Source: Candidatus Eremiobacterota bacterium (lineage in GTDB: Bacteria; Vulcanimicrobiota; CADAWZ01; Ess09-12). Taken from it: a stretch of DNA of 64,000 bases. A program made the translations under genes and the position numbers. The notes beneath the pieces were generated by a model, which worked only from the letters and a program-made list of their open reading frames with translations, had not been told where the DNA came from and searched no databases. Position 1 is the first letter of the stretch, and every line of letters starts with the position of its first letter. Of the stretch, positions 45,101 to 52,941 are shown piece by piece. The stretch is taken from positions 133,294 to 197,293 of the forward strand of contig JAVHLM010000004.1 in the NCBI GenBank assembly GCA_031082125.1, in the 5' to 3' direction.

Positions 45101-45419
45101 CACAAGTGAGCAGATACGTTATGTGAGCAACTTTGCAGGTACCTGGGATACGAACTGGGGAAGGATGGTGCTTAAGGTGGAAGGGGTGTCGGTCTATGGG
45201 AATTATACCCATGACAAGGGAAGAATAAAAGCCACTCTCTCAAATGATGGCAGAACCCTCACAGGCTACTGGAGCGAGGCACCTTCCTACAGGCCCAGCA
45301 AAGATGCTGGGAGAGTGACATTGACTATCTCCAGTGATGGCAATAGCCTTTATGGCACGTGGGGCTATGACAAGAGCCTGGACGGCGGGGACTGGACCGG
45401 CAAGAGAATCTCAAGATAA
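39147..45419 (+). CDS. Secreted 2090-residue protein: clan-CD-like/DUF4347-like domain, PKD and TPR repeats
   Basis: AAGGAGG precedes ATG. A signal-like helix (KIVISLIFFMALCLFGSQA) starts at residue 16. Residues 50-300 resemble DUF4347/caspase-fold proteins: LILLGHGSQETP (His112) and RILLLVCSAAATAEH (Cys222), then GGAIVASKQD; the His-Gly and Cys spacing fits a clan CD dyad. Next come a PKD-like domain (335-425), a Pro/Ser linker, a helical part with eight or so Cys, more Ig/PKD-like domains (720-1110), TPRs (1130-1295), PKD (1300-1385), TPRs (1390-1585), four PKD domains (1588-1976) and a beta-rich C-terminal domain (GTWDTNWGRM ... GDWTGKRISR). It may be a secreted protease or adhesin. The dyad is inferred, not proven. 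Confidence 0.82.
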   Translation: MHQFKLKIKYGLPSGMKIVISLIFFMALCLFGSQAVNKEARGKEGKGSDTICIGVLPKLRQTEKDQTLKALMGQLSEINYMVEVHTVDDFFEKLHKIGSGEKKIGNLILLGHGSQETPFITLSEEPVQVQLNPDDIDIDNDMRYLRSAIESRISNRLKYYTLKYKKELSEEEKSDLELAEKRLESYDDNIRPDLIRRIDNLDRFEKVRTIMAPDARILLLVCSAAATAEHRKFVNNLGKVLLGQKGGAIVASKQDITVPQAAGEGDSVASALWGEVKWIATILKSGQWVNPGDFAPLGSGVDPKKASFFNYGNWTTMRISSDEDTTPYYNPLLVEAEPSSAEVFQGQKAKLSVKVKKAFDSGKLTYYWNFSNKGSSEASYVFDAGPYDEKLVNVRVEIQDEKGRKGYDNVFIFVKKQEYTVDISLSNAKPAKDEVINAKALCVRGTLPKESLWRWVASGGAQIMPRGDGTKNNEAKVKVTGQGKVTAVLYYLGDFGKEHVLACVEKGIMAGKESTPEPSPSPSPTPSPTGIPSQEPGSSAQQRYQEHFAPEAKKLHNWLIDALKYLDALKELDTRVFSGFPSRCRPDADEDRHSARGKGGGKVMTKEELLALYKKKCIAWASTRHKDEQKKMNAAKAAINGSGLLDFSSSCEASGDYKGYVNKVEALKKKLPYPVPDPVPPSVSLTDNYYHSCGFFEDKPGAAPVAITPSEKPSPTEESEPLSVELEASKAKLAPGEESKVTARVKGGKGPYSYAWNDGSPGSTSSHLFSSAKPGEYTVKASVTDSKGKKASKELSLIVGDLTVTIEMTGGARTITLGETAQFKAALTSGGKPVTGSFVFRWQSDTKDSFDPGEGAASQSKVRFTRPGKVKAWVEVLAKKGSALTPAGESEQLEAEVAAPALSLEFSPSSPQVGKEVKAKLKTVPLFNECEARWELSRNAKLLSESKDTKEIVFLLLDSTPASLTARVRTPHYGDDLGDASGTIQASSYKVSVTVLGPSGPPPKVWKEGKGLVDAPGEIAVFQDVRLRADIEPLPEGSLRYQWSLNSGSSFSGNSSAKETAAQRSEVGTCQATVSVKNADGMVLGSGSGSFSVTISQEALKKGKAAEEAAGRSKNLAGLMKEAAGKQETKDYKGAIADYTKALDINSSLAEAWHMRGVCKGETGDSRGAVEDYSRAIALTPGNAVIWYDRGLDKRKMNDLAGAISDYSEVIRLRPDYTSAYYNRAIALRMLGRHQEAIKDFTRAVELDPRKYTSWCGRGLSKEETGDLEGALADIRKALEIKPDDATSLAALARLQKKAEPLSVTLSPSEVKVKTGEKITLDAQASGGKPPYRYEWYAGPARDEKASGPRVTWTFDKPQQFIISVKVKDSAGNEESTAGTVAVEGAAKTSRSEAIKYYLQGVTKNKEGKFSEAIENFNRAIELEPDFASAYADRAYSKNSIKDFRDAAEDSCKAITFRNNTALPDELKVLKYYLVYNILGYSYDELGDYRKAIDIYTEGIRLKPDYQSLYRNRGVVYCHLGEHKKAIEDFNEAIRLKPEARYYAARGRCWMHLGDKEKALADSQKALEIDPADNIAKGVIRDIGSQNVKPLTVTLSPQEVNAKTGEKITLEARANGGTPPYTYEWFDNRSREDIVSTPSISWTPSRPRQFTESVVVTDSTGSRARAECAVSVHHEAAPAQEPAAPASPASPLTVTLDPPELSGPQGLKVSLVAHPSGGVPPYTYEWYENGQMETELYRSSIQWNLGSPGKYTESVIVRDSAGTTAQANCTVTVQQKAAPAASAQPLTVTLDPPALSGPTGLKVSLVAKPRGGVPPYTYEWYWNGQKETELSQSSIQWTLGNPRQYTESVIVRDSAGTTAQANCTVSVEERPEPTVKPKIEEFGVKLVLSAEDSACLSKDTIYAGETIEIEAKIIKGGRPPFRYEWFFEGKKDEKLNNMDAIEINLKKLGPREVTVRVTDSKDFSIDVPMKFTVVKREDTSPGPAPTSEQIRYVSNFAGTWDTNWGRMVLKVEGVSVYGNYTHDKGRIKATLSNDGRTLTGYWSEAPSYRPSKDAGRVTLTISSDGNSLYGTWGYDKSLDGGDWTGKRISR
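44215..44750 (+). repeat. Recently duplicated PKD modules, period about 285 bp
   Basis: Two adjacent PKD-encoding stretches start with the same CTCACGGTAACCCTCGATCC (44219 and about 44502) and share an identical block of about 48 bp ending in the codons for AQANCTV (about 44411-44460 and 44694-44743). Neighbouring PKD units are similar only at protein level. Confidence 0.8.
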
Positions 45420-45632
45420 TATGCAAGAGGAGAAACGACAGACCGGGAAAAAGCTCTTACCCTGCATGAAGAGTGCATGAAAACAGACGACCTCATCAAG
45501 CACAGCAATGCTTTCAGGGTCGTGATGAGGGGGGGCGTGAGGTGCAGGGGAGGTGATCGTGATTCTCCAGCACACCGCAGTTCTTCGAGGAATCTGCACC
45601 CCGGGATCCGCCATTTCGGAGTCGGCCCCCGA

Positions 45633-46781
45633 TTAAATCGTCAGGGTTTCCCTCAGCGTCGCGGGCGCCGGGGCCACGGGCGAGTCCTCGTAGAATTTCT
45701 GCGGGGAGGGGGGGAGGGCTCTCCCGTAATTGGAAAGGACTATCTTTCCGCTTTGATAGAGGTCGATGAGGGAATAGCCGAAGTACACTCCTCCTGCCGG
45801 ATTCCAGCCTTCCTGGATAGGCGCTCCGGCGTTTCCCACTATTACCTGCCACACGCCTGCGCCGTTGTTGAGCTTTCTTGCATCCCATGCATGGCAGTGG
45901 CTTACGAGAAGGAGCTTCACCTTGCTGTTGCTGCTCATCACCGCGGAAAGCCTGTCGGCCAGAGGATATTCGGCCGTGTTGATTATGCCGGGACTGTCGG
46001 TGCTGTATGAAGGCGTCTCAACAGGCCTGTGCCCCACTATGATTATTTCTGAGACTGACGGATCAAGCTGGGCCTTTCTCACATCCTCTTCTATCCAGTT
46101 GATCGCAATCCAGCCGGACAGCACCAGCCCCGTGGTCGCGTCAGTCTTCGTGGTGAGCACGTCGGTATCGATGACAGTGAAGTGGGTAACTCCCCTGGTG
46201 AAGGAATAGGTGAGCTTTGACTCATCGCGGGCCAGGCTGTCGGGGTTTGAGCCCGCCGGCGTGGGACCGTTCCCTGCGGCGAAATCATAGCCGTTCCTCA
46301 CAAACCACAGAAGCCACTGATCAATGGCCCCCGGGTTGGGCGCCTGCGCGTTGAGCGCGAGGTCCTCGAAGTCCACCTCGTGGTTTCCCGGGATCGGCAG
46401 AAGCTGGCTCCTGCCTGCATCGGGGAGACCGCTGTAGAGCTGCTGCCACGCATCAAGCTGGGTTTTGAGCGCTTCCCCGTCATCCTTGATCATGTTCAGC
46501 ACCATATCGCCGTTCAGGAAGGTGATCTCAGGCACGGGATCGCTGCCGGCACAGTCAATAATGGTCTGGCGGAGCTGCGGAATGTTGGTGCAGCTCGCGT
46601 TTCCTGACTGGAGCGTGCCTATCTGGAGATCACCAAAGGCTGCGAATCTCATTTTCAATGCATCACCGGAGGATGAGAGCACGACACTTTCTCCGCTGCC
46701 GCCGTTACCGCCGCAGCCGGTGAAAAAAGCCAGCACCGTCAATACAATCAATACCCTTGGGAGTACGGACCATTGTTTCAT
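45633..46781 (-). CDS. Calcineurin-like metallophosphoesterase lipoprotein
   Basis: 382 residues from the ATG at 46781 (AGAGG upstream); the longer ORF has no signal at its start. The lipobox FFTGC (Cys23) follows a hydrophobic helix, then a Gly/Ser linker. Metal motifs: FAAFGDLQIG, FLNGDMVL, IPGNHEVDFEDL, IIVGHRPVE and VSHCHAWD. It should be a surface or periplasmic phosphoesterase; the substrate is unknown. It is convergent with the giant gene; the 213 bp between them show no clear terminator. Confidence 0.87.
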   Translation of the reverse strand: MKQWSVLPRVLIVLTVLAFFTGCGGNGGSGESVVLSSSGDALKMRFAAFGDLQIGTLQSGNASCTNIPQLRQTIIDCAGSDPVPEITFLNGDMVLNMIKDDGEALKTQLDAWQQLYSGLPDAGRSQLLPIPGNHEVDFEDLALNAQAPNPGAIDQWLLWFVRNGYDFAAGNGPTPAGSNPDSLARDESKLTYSFTRGVTHFTVIDTDVLTTKTDATTGLVLSGWIAINWIEEDVRKAQLDPSVSEIIIVGHRPVETPSYSTDSPGIINTAEYPLADRLSAVMSSNSKVKLLLVSHCHAWDARKLNNGAGVWQVIVGNAGAPIQEGWNPAGGVYFGYSLIDLYQSGKIVLSNYGRALPPSPQKFYEDSPVAPAPATLRETLTI

Positions 46782-47024
46782 TGAGAGCCTCTTTTCTGCA
46801 AGTCCAGGAATCTGAGGGGAGGCCGTGGGCCTCGAATTGTTCGCTGCAGTTACTTCTTCATCGGGAAGACGCTTTTCCTGCCCTCTCACTGAGGCACAGC
46901 GGTAAAAATGCTGATATCATAATGATCCGGGCCTGGAGAAAGACAGAGATGCCATAGCCCATAGTTTCTCATATATTCTTGAGGCCGGTGACGTGCAAAT
47001 CGGTGTCCGCGCCTGCGGCCGTTC

Positions 47025-49526
47025 TCATCGAGAAGCCATGGAACCGCCAGAACTCCTCACGAGCCCCTTTTCATAGACCAGGAAAGGAGTGCCTTCCGAG
47101 AGTGAGCCGAAAGTAAAGGTGAGCTCGTAAGGCGCCCTGCCCTTCACGGTGAGGGTCCGCAGATTGTGGAGGAGGTGGAGGTGGCAGGCTTCGCAGAGCA
47201 CAATGAGGTTCCAGGGGGCATCGGTGCCGCCCTGGGAGCGCCTGATGATATGATGCACGTGGAGGCCCCGCCGGCACCGGCAGCCGGGGGTCTGGCAGCG
47301 GAAGCGGTCACGCCTGAGAATTTTATGGTGATGGGCCGCCTTTTTCAAGGTTCCCTCGGTGGTGAGATAGTCGGCTAGAAGGGCGGCAAGGAATTTCTCT
47401 TCCGGGTCCCTCAACAAATCACCGGAGGTGTCGGCGCCCTCTGCCTTGGCAAGCCTGGCGAGAAAGAGGTGAGCCGCCAGATCCCAGATCCCCTGGAGCT
47501 CCCGGGGAAGGAAGAACTTGATCATCATGGCGCCCTTCACTGCCAGGGAGGGGCCCCCTGCCTTGGCCGGGCTGCCTTCCGAGAGAATGTCCCTGAGAAA
47601 GACTTCTTCTGGGCTCTCTCCCCGGGGGATGGTGCAGATCTGCCGGGCTTTTTCCAGCGACTGATGACAGGAGCACAGGAGATTTTTGCATCCTTGCCCA
47701 TGAGGTGCCTGCTTCTCCCCATTGCATGCCCCCGCATAGAGATGATCGCTCCCCGACCGATTTCCGAGGCCCGCACACAGCCTGGAGTTTTTTTCAATTT
47801 TCTTGGATGCCTCGGCGGCGCGCAGCTCATCGACATCGCTGAAATACTTCCAGGGCACATCAAAGCGCCTGTCGCGGGAAGCGACGAGTTCCTCGTCGTC
47901 TGACTCAAGAGGCCACGAAGGATTGAGGGAAGGGCCTGTGTACCAGGACCCAGTCCTTATGATGTCCTGCACCTCCTCCGGCAGGTCGTGAAACCTCTCG
48001 TCAGTGACGTAGCGGAAGCCGGGAAGGAGCGCATAATTGTGAGGGACAAGGCAGTCATATTCCAGGATCCGGGCGACACGCCCCGCCTCTTCCCTGAGAT
48101 CAATCGTGGGCACGCTTGCGGCATAGGCAATCCATTGCGATTCATTCCTGGAGTCCACGAGGGGGAGGATGAGGCGTGCCTGCTCCCTGGTGATGACACC
48201 TTTCCTGAAGGCGTCTTCAGTGAGGGAGTGGCGCCGGAATCCCTGGGCGAGCCTGATGAGCTGGCGGGTCTGAGCCATCGAAAATCCGCAGCACTCCCCT
48301 GCGTAATCCTCGATGAACTCATAGCCGAGAAGGCGGTGGAGCTGCCGCTCATCCATCGCCCGGAGGAGCATTCCCGAGGCCACGTCGAGCCTCTGGCGGA
48401 TCGAGGCGGCCCTCCGGAGGCGATTCGAAATCGCCCTTGCGGAGCTCCCGGCGTCTCTTCCCGGCCGGGCTTCTTCCAGCCACGACGGGAAATGGATGCT
48501 CCAGGGCTGCTCCCAGGGAGAGCCGAAGGCCTGGCCTTCGCCGTCCTGCCCGTCGGACTCATCGGGATCGCTCACACGCCGGTTTCTCATCCTCCTTTTC
48601 AGGAGGGGCACCCGTGAGAATATGGGGCGATTCCCCTCGCTATCGAGGGCCGGGAGCTCCGGGGCGGCTTTCCCCGAGGCCAGGAAATTGGCGAGGAGCG
48701 CCTCGACAAATCCTGAGACAGGCCCGTCATAGTGCTCTTTGTCCCGGAAGAGGGAGAGGGCGAAGTCCCAGGTGAGGGCAAGGGAGGGCGGCACGCTGAA
48801 ATACATCATCGTGCCCTCAGCCTCGTCACCGTGCGCATCATCGCACGCCCCGCCCGCTGCGCGCAGACTTCCTTCAGAACCGGGAGCCCCATCGGCCTTC
48901 CCTTCAGCGAGGGCCCTTTTCACTTCCTGCTCAAGGCCGCACAGGGAGCGCTCCTTTGCAATGGCGAGCCACCAGGACTCATTCTCAGGCGTTGCGACCC
49001 TCGAGAGATGCCTGAGAGCGCTCTTTGCGATTTTTCCATGCAGATATGCCTCACGGGTGAGGGGCAGCGCCTTGAGCAGCTCGAAGTTGTGCATCAGCTC
49101 CGACGCGGTGCGCCCCGAGAAAGAGAGATGCTCCGTGGCGAAGGTCCCCATGGAGCGGTATCCTAACTGATCAACCCCTTTCGTTTTAAGAGTGACGAGA
49201 AGGCCGCCGAGTGCAAGATCAAGTGCCAGGCGGCCGCGGACTGCCTCGCAGAGCAGAAAATCAATGCGCGCTGCCCGCTCGTCCCTGTCGATTGAGCCGA
49301 AGGAGATATCCTCGGTGAGCTTTTCCGCTTCGGGGATGAGGCCCTCCCTGGTGAGCTTGACGAGGTGCTCCGGCCTGCAGGGCCCCCCCGCGGGAAGCTC
49401 ATAAGGCTCCGGCAGGAGCAGCATGTCCTCGTAATCCTGAGAAGACAAAGAATCGTTGAGGTGAAGAAGCTCTTCTTCATCGGGAAGGAACAGGGCAGCA
49501 ACGGAACGGGTCTCATGTGTATCCAT
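47025..49526 (-). CDS. HNH endonuclease-like protein with duplicated DUF222-like module (copy 2)
   Basis: 833 residues from the ATG that aligns with copy 1 (MDTHETRSVAALFLPDEE). Same architecture: two helical/MMxxFxxP modules and a C-terminal HNH (RDRFRCQTPGC, LHVHHIIRRSQGG, LCEACH). Here the last motif is CH where copy 1 has HH. The DNA is identical to copy 1 over 690 and 309 bp but diverged in the N-terminus, the variable linkers and the nuclease domain. It is in the opposite orientation to copy 1, about 45 kb away. Confidence 0.87.
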   Translation of the reverse strand: MDTHETRSVAALFLPDEEELLHLNDSLSSQDYEDMLLLPEPYELPAGGPCRPEHLVKLTREGLIPEAEKLTEDISFGSIDRDERAARIDFLLCEAVRGRLALDLALGGLLVTLKTKGVDQLGYRSMGTFATEHLSFSGRTASELMHNFELLKALPLTREAYLHGKIAKSALRHLSRVATPENESWWLAIAKERSLCGLEQEVKRALAEGKADGAPGSEGSLRAAGGACDDAHGDEAEGTMMYFSVPPSLALTWDFALSLFRDKEHYDGPVSGFVEALLANFLASGKAAPELPALDSEGNRPIFSRVPLLKRRMRNRRVSDPDESDGQDGEGQAFGSPWEQPWSIHFPSWLEEARPGRDAGSSARAISNRLRRAASIRQRLDVASGMLLRAMDERQLHRLLGYEFIEDYAGECCGFSMAQTRQLIRLAQGFRRHSLTEDAFRKGVITREQARLILPLVDSRNESQWIAYAASVPTIDLREEAGRVARILEYDCLVPHNYALLPGFRYVTDERFHDLPEEVQDIIRTGSWYTGPSLNPSWPLESDDEELVASRDRRFDVPWKYFSDVDELRAAEASKKIEKNSRLCAGLGNRSGSDHLYAGACNGEKQAPHGQGCKNLLCSCHQSLEKARQICTIPRGESPEEVFLRDILSEGSPAKAGGPSLAVKGAMMIKFFLPRELQGIWDLAAHLFLARLAKAEGADTSGDLLRDPEEKFLAALLADYLTTEGTLKKAAHHHKILRRDRFRCQTPGCRCRRGLHVHHIIRRSQGGTDAPWNLIVLCEACHLHLLHNLRTLTVKGRAPYELTFTFGSLSEGTPFLVYEKGLVRSSGGSMASR

Positions 49527-49532
49527 GATTAT

Positions 49533-49561
49533 ATCATAGCATATCAGCCGGAAAACATCAA
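49533..49561 (-). promoter_or_regulatory. Sigma70-type promoter of HNH gene copy 2, leaderless
   Basis: On the minus strand TTGATG (49561-49556), a 17-bp spacer and TATGAT (49538-49533) are followed after 6 nt by ATG (49526). The geometry is the same as in copy 1 although the spacer sequence differs, which argues that the arrangement is maintained. Confidence 0.65.
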
Positions 49562-49789
49562 ACAGGCTGCCCCTCTCAAACCTTATCACAGAGAGGATAA
49601 AAGGCTATCGCCAGATGGCCGAAGGATGGCCCGAAAGGGGCGAATAGGTCAAAAATGACCCTGAACGCCATAAAGCGTGAACCAGCGAAGGACCAGGCCG
49701 GTTTCCCCGCGTTTCAGGTCCAGTCTGCCGTCGGGCGTAAGGTTTTTTGCGCGGGAAGAATTTTATTGCTCCTGACCGAACCTGTCGAT

Positions 49790-50104
49790 TTACAGGTTTC
49801 TGACCTTCTTGATGACCACGTTCTCGCCCTCGATGACTATGATGAAACAGTCTCCGTCGTCAAAGGCCGACTTGGTGATCTCCTCGCCCTTCTTGTAGAT
49901 GGTGACCTTCCCTCCCCCTTGACTGGTGGTAAAGGACTGCTTCTCGCTTGTATTGAGGAAGTAGCTTTTCCTCGCTCTCGAGTCCTTTATCTCCACCTCG
50001 AAGCGGATATCGGTATTGTTCTTTATGGTCACCTTCGCGAGCACCGGCACGGCGAGCCCGATAAGAAACATGCATACCAGGGCCATAATGGCGTATTTCT
50101 TCAT
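49790..50104 (-). CDS. Small secreted hypothetical protein
   Basis: 104 residues, with GGGAGG before ATG. A clear signal peptide (MALVCMFLIGLAVPVLA) is followed by about 80 residues of beta-rich sequence (KVTIKNNTDIRFEVEIKDS, ENVVIKKVRNL). I do not recognise the family. It stands alone, 122 bp after aroK on the same strand. The overlapping plus-strand ORF lacks any support. Confidence 0.75.
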   Translation of the reverse strand: MKKYAIMALVCMFLIGLAVPVLAKVTIKNNTDIRFEVEIKDSRARKSYFLNTSEKQSFTTSQGGGKVTIYKKGEEITKSAFDDGDCFIIVIEGENVVIKKVRNL

Positions 50105-50226
50105 AAGAGCACCTCCCTATAAATCTCCGGCATCATCTTGCAGGACACTGCCGCTTCCTGCCTTGATACCCCTGTCATCTCGATTCTATTCCCCGGCCGC
50201 TCATCCCTCCTGGCAGCCATGATCAC

Positions 50227-50781
50227 TCAGCTTATGATGATATACTGGTTCTGGAGCTGATCCAGGATCTTCTGCCTTATCTTGAAGAGGTTCACGATCT
50301 TTTCCGCTGCCTCCTTGGGTGAAAGGTTCGTCGTGTCAACCTTGAGGGGGATCTTATCATAGATATCCTTCCGCTCTTCCATGAGGCGGGCGACGCGCTC
50401 CTCGAGCGCCTCTCCCTTGAGGAGAGGACGCTTGTCGGTCCTGTTCAGGCGCGAAATGAGGTTGCCCCTGTCGGTGATAAGGCATATCATGATGCCATGG
50501 GAGGCGAAGGTGGCCTTGATATCCTCATCGAGGATGGTGCCGCCGCCGGTGGCAATGACCCTGTTGTGGGTCTCGGCAAGCTCAAAGGCGAGCTTCTTCT
50601 CCTCGGCCCTGAAAAACAGCTCGCCCTTCGCCTCGAAGACCTCTCCAATCGTCATTCCCAGGCGTTTTTCAAGCATCAGGTCCATGTCAATGAACTTGCG
50701 GCCCGTGAGCCTTGCAAGCTCCTTGCCTATTGTGCTCTTCCCCGTGCCCATGAATCCCACGAGATATATGTTTTTCTGCAT
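50227..50781 (-). CDS. aroK: Shikimate kinase
   Basis: 184 residues from the ATG at 50781 (MQKNIYLVGF, GGGAG upstream). P-loop GFMGTGKSTIGKELA, DMDLMLEKRLGMTIGEVF, ATGGGTILD and the lid motif RPLL are family signatures. It makes shikimate-3-phosphate. It is the last aro gene of the minus-strand cluster. Confidence 0.95.
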   Translation of the reverse strand: MQKNIYLVGFMGTGKSTIGKELARLTGRKFIDMDLMLEKRLGMTIGEVFEAKGELFFRAEEKKLAFELAETHNRVIATGGGTILDEDIKATFASHGIMICLITDRGNLISRLNRTDKRPLLKGEALEERVARLMEERKDIYDKIPLKVDTTNLSPKEAAEKIVNLFKIRQKILDQLQNQYIIIS

Positions 50782-50833
50782 TCCATCTCCCGCTTTTGAG
50801 AGCCTGAAGGCCGTTTCCCGAAAGGCGGCCGGC

Positions 50834-51958
50834 TCAGGAGCCGCCCGCGCGGCCCATGTATTCGCCGTATGCTGCGGTGACCTCTTCAAGGGTGTCGCCG
50901 CTGAATTTCTCCAGGAAGCTCTCCATCAGGACCAGGGCTGTCATCGCTTCGGCGACGACACCGGCAGCGGGCACCGCGCAGACGTCTGATCGCACGTACT
51001 GCGTGCGGCTCTCCCTCTTTGTGGTAATATCGACAGAGAGGGCACCCCTGCCAAGGGTTGGTATGGGCTTCATCACGGCCCTTATGACAAGGGGCTCCCC
51101 GTTTGTCACCCCGCCTTCGAGGCCTCCGGCATGATTGCTGCTTCTCCTGTAGCGGCCTTCCCACGTGACAGGATCATATGCTTCACTTCCCCTGGTCGCC
51201 GCAAGACCGAATCCGTCTCCCAACTCCACTCCCTTGATGCCCGGAATGCTCATCACGGCTGCAGCCAGCCTCCCGTCAAGCTTCCTGTCGTAGTGCACAA
51301 AGCTTCCCAGGCCCGCAGGCATGCCCTCGGCGAGCACGGTGACAATGCCGCCAAGGGTATCACCCTCTTCCCTGCAGGCCTCTATGAGGGCCGTCATCTC
51401 CCTTTCGGCACCGCTCGAGGGGCACCTCAGGGGAGAAGCCTCTACGGCTTCGCGGAAAGCTTCAATCTTTCCAGTCCCTCCGGATGCGGCCACAGCTCCA
51501 ATCGCGCTCGTATAGCCAAGCACAGCGATGCCAAAAAGCCCGAGGAACTGTTTCGCCACCGAGCCCATAGCGACGAATATGGCGGTATTTCTCGCACTGG
51601 CGCGCTCAGCGGGCATCTTTGTATCATTGAAGCCGTATTTGAGGCATCCTGTCAGATCGGCGTGGCCTGGCCTCGGCACGTGGTGAGGATCGCCGCCGCT
51701 TTCCGGGAGATTCCTGTTGTCCCTGTTGGTGATGAGGAGGCTCAGGGGGCCGCCGTAAGTTTTTCCCCCTATGATCCCGCCCAGGATCGAAACAGTATCG
51801 CGCTCAAGCTTCATCCTCTCGCTTCTGCCGACACCTGCCTGCCTCCGGGCGAGATCTTCATTTATGCGGCCTGTATCAACGGGGATACCGGCGGGGAGGC
51901 CCTCCAGTATGCCTGTCAGCCCAAAGCCATGAGATTCACCGGCGGTGAGGAGTCTCAT
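50834..51958 (-). CDS. aroC: Chorismate synthase
   Basis: 374 residues with GGAGAG before ATG. GESHGFGLTGILEGLPAGIPVD at the start, RPGHADLTGCLKYGFNDTKMPAERASARNTA and a C-terminal SDVCAVPAAGVVAEAM region are typical. It converts EPSP to chorismate using reduced FMN. Its start is 98 bp after the aroE stop. Confidence 0.96.
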   Translation of the reverse strand: MRLLTAGESHGFGLTGILEGLPAGIPVDTGRINEDLARRQAGVGRSERMKLERDTVSILGGIIGGKTYGGPLSLLITNRDNRNLPESGGDPHHVPRPGHADLTGCLKYGFNDTKMPAERASARNTAIFVAMGSVAKQFLGLFGIAVLGYTSAIGAVAASGGTGKIEAFREAVEASPLRCPSSGAEREMTALIEACREEGDTLGGIVTVLAEGMPAGLGSFVHYDRKLDGRLAAAVMSIPGIKGVELGDGFGLAATRGSEAYDPVTWEGRYRRSSNHAGGLEGGVTNGEPLVIRAVMKPIPTLGRGALSVDITTKRESRTQYVRSDVCAVPAAGVVAEAMTALVLMESFLEKFSGDTLEEVTAAYGEYMGRAGGS

Positions 51959-52056
51959 CTTTCTCTCCTGCGATAAAATGGCGCTCTTATCTCAATATTC
52001 TGCCATTGGTGAAGGGTTCCCGGGCACCATCAGGCGGCTTCCCGGAAATCACTCGA

Positions 52057-52941
52057 TCAAGTGATTCGCCCTTTTTTATAAATCTCCTGGAGGCGCGCCC
52101 TTATCTGAGTGAGGGGGAAGGGAGTGCCTGTCCAGAGCTCAAAGGCCAGGGCGCCCTGGTGGAGGAGCATAGAGAGGCCGCTGAAGGCCCTGAGGCCCTT
52201 ACTGGCGGCATCCCTCATCAAGGCAGTTTCCAGCGGATTATAAACAATGTCAAAGACCAGGGGCTTCTTTTCCATCCCTGCAGGTACCGCAATGGGAGAT
52301 AGCTCTTCTCCGGGTGCCATACCGACAGGGGTGCAGTTTATCACGACATCGGCCCTGGAGAAACTTTCAGCCAGGGCGGCACAGTCAGCAAATGAGAGAA
52401 CCTCCCTGCCGAGAGAGGGGAAAAGGCCCTCAAAGTGGCGGTGAAGTCCTTCACCCTTAGCCGGAGAACGTGCTGCAAGGGTGATCGCCCCGGCGCCGGA
52501 CTGCCCGAGGGCATAATAGACGGCCCGGGCGCTGCCTCCCGTGCCAAGTATGAGGGCATGGGAGCCCTTGAGGGAAGTCCCTGCCTCCTCATCCCAGGCT
52601 TTCAGGAACCCCAGCCAGTCAGTATTCTCACCGCGGGCCTCTCCTTTTTCAAACACTATGGTATTGACGGCTCCCAGGATTTTCCCATGGGGGGAGAGAT
52701 CATCAAGCCAGGCGATGACTGATTCCTTGTGAGGCACCGTGACATTCGCACCCCTCACCCCGAGGGCTTTCAGGCCCTTTATGGCATCATGAAGGTTTTC
52801 AGGGCTTACGGAAAAGGCCAGGTAGCGCATGGGGACGCCGGTGATCTCAAAGGCAAGGTTATGGATGAAGGGCGAGAGGGAGTGTCTCACGGGGCAGCCG
52901 ATAAGGGCCGCAAGCCCCGTAGAGGCGTCAATGTGAGCCAT
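52057..52941 (-). CDS. aroE: Shikimate dehydrogenase
   Basis: 294 residues from the ATG at 52941 (GAGGAAGGAG upstream), overlapping the aroA stop by 14 bp. The substrate motif IGCPVRHSLSPFIHN, NVTVPHKESV (catalytic Lys), GAVNTIV, the NADP-binding GTGGSARAVYYALG and NCTPVGM are present. It reduces 3-dehydroshikimate. Confidence 0.96.
   Translation of the reverse strand: MAHIDASTGLAALIGCPVRHSLSPFIHNLAFEITGVPMRYLAFSVSPENLHDAIKGLKALGVRGANVTVPHKESVIAWLDDLSPHGKILGAVNTIVFEKGEARGENTDWLGFLKAWDEEAGTSLKGSHALILGTGGSARAVYYALGQSGAGAITLAARSPAKGEGLHRHFEGLFPSLGREVLSFADCAALAESFSRADVVINCTPVGMAPGEELSPIAVPAGMEKKPLVFDIVYNPLETALMRDAASKGLRAFSGLSMLLHQGALAFELWTGTPFPLTQIRARLQEIYKKGRIT

Noticed and set aside
49779-49798. 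Stem AACCTGT/ACAGGTT at the stop of the small secreted protein gene
   Set aside because: No T-run follows on the minus strand; a weak structure only.
49655-50122. 155-codon plus-strand ORF opposite the small secreted protein
   Set aside because: No ribosome site or domain; the minus-strand gene has a ribosome site and a signal peptide.
52047-52076. Stem AATCACT/AGTGATT overlapping the aroE stop, with a T-run nearby
   Set aside because: The TTTTTT lies on the plus strand, where no gene ends; on the transcribed minus strand no T-run follows, so it is not a terminator for aroE.
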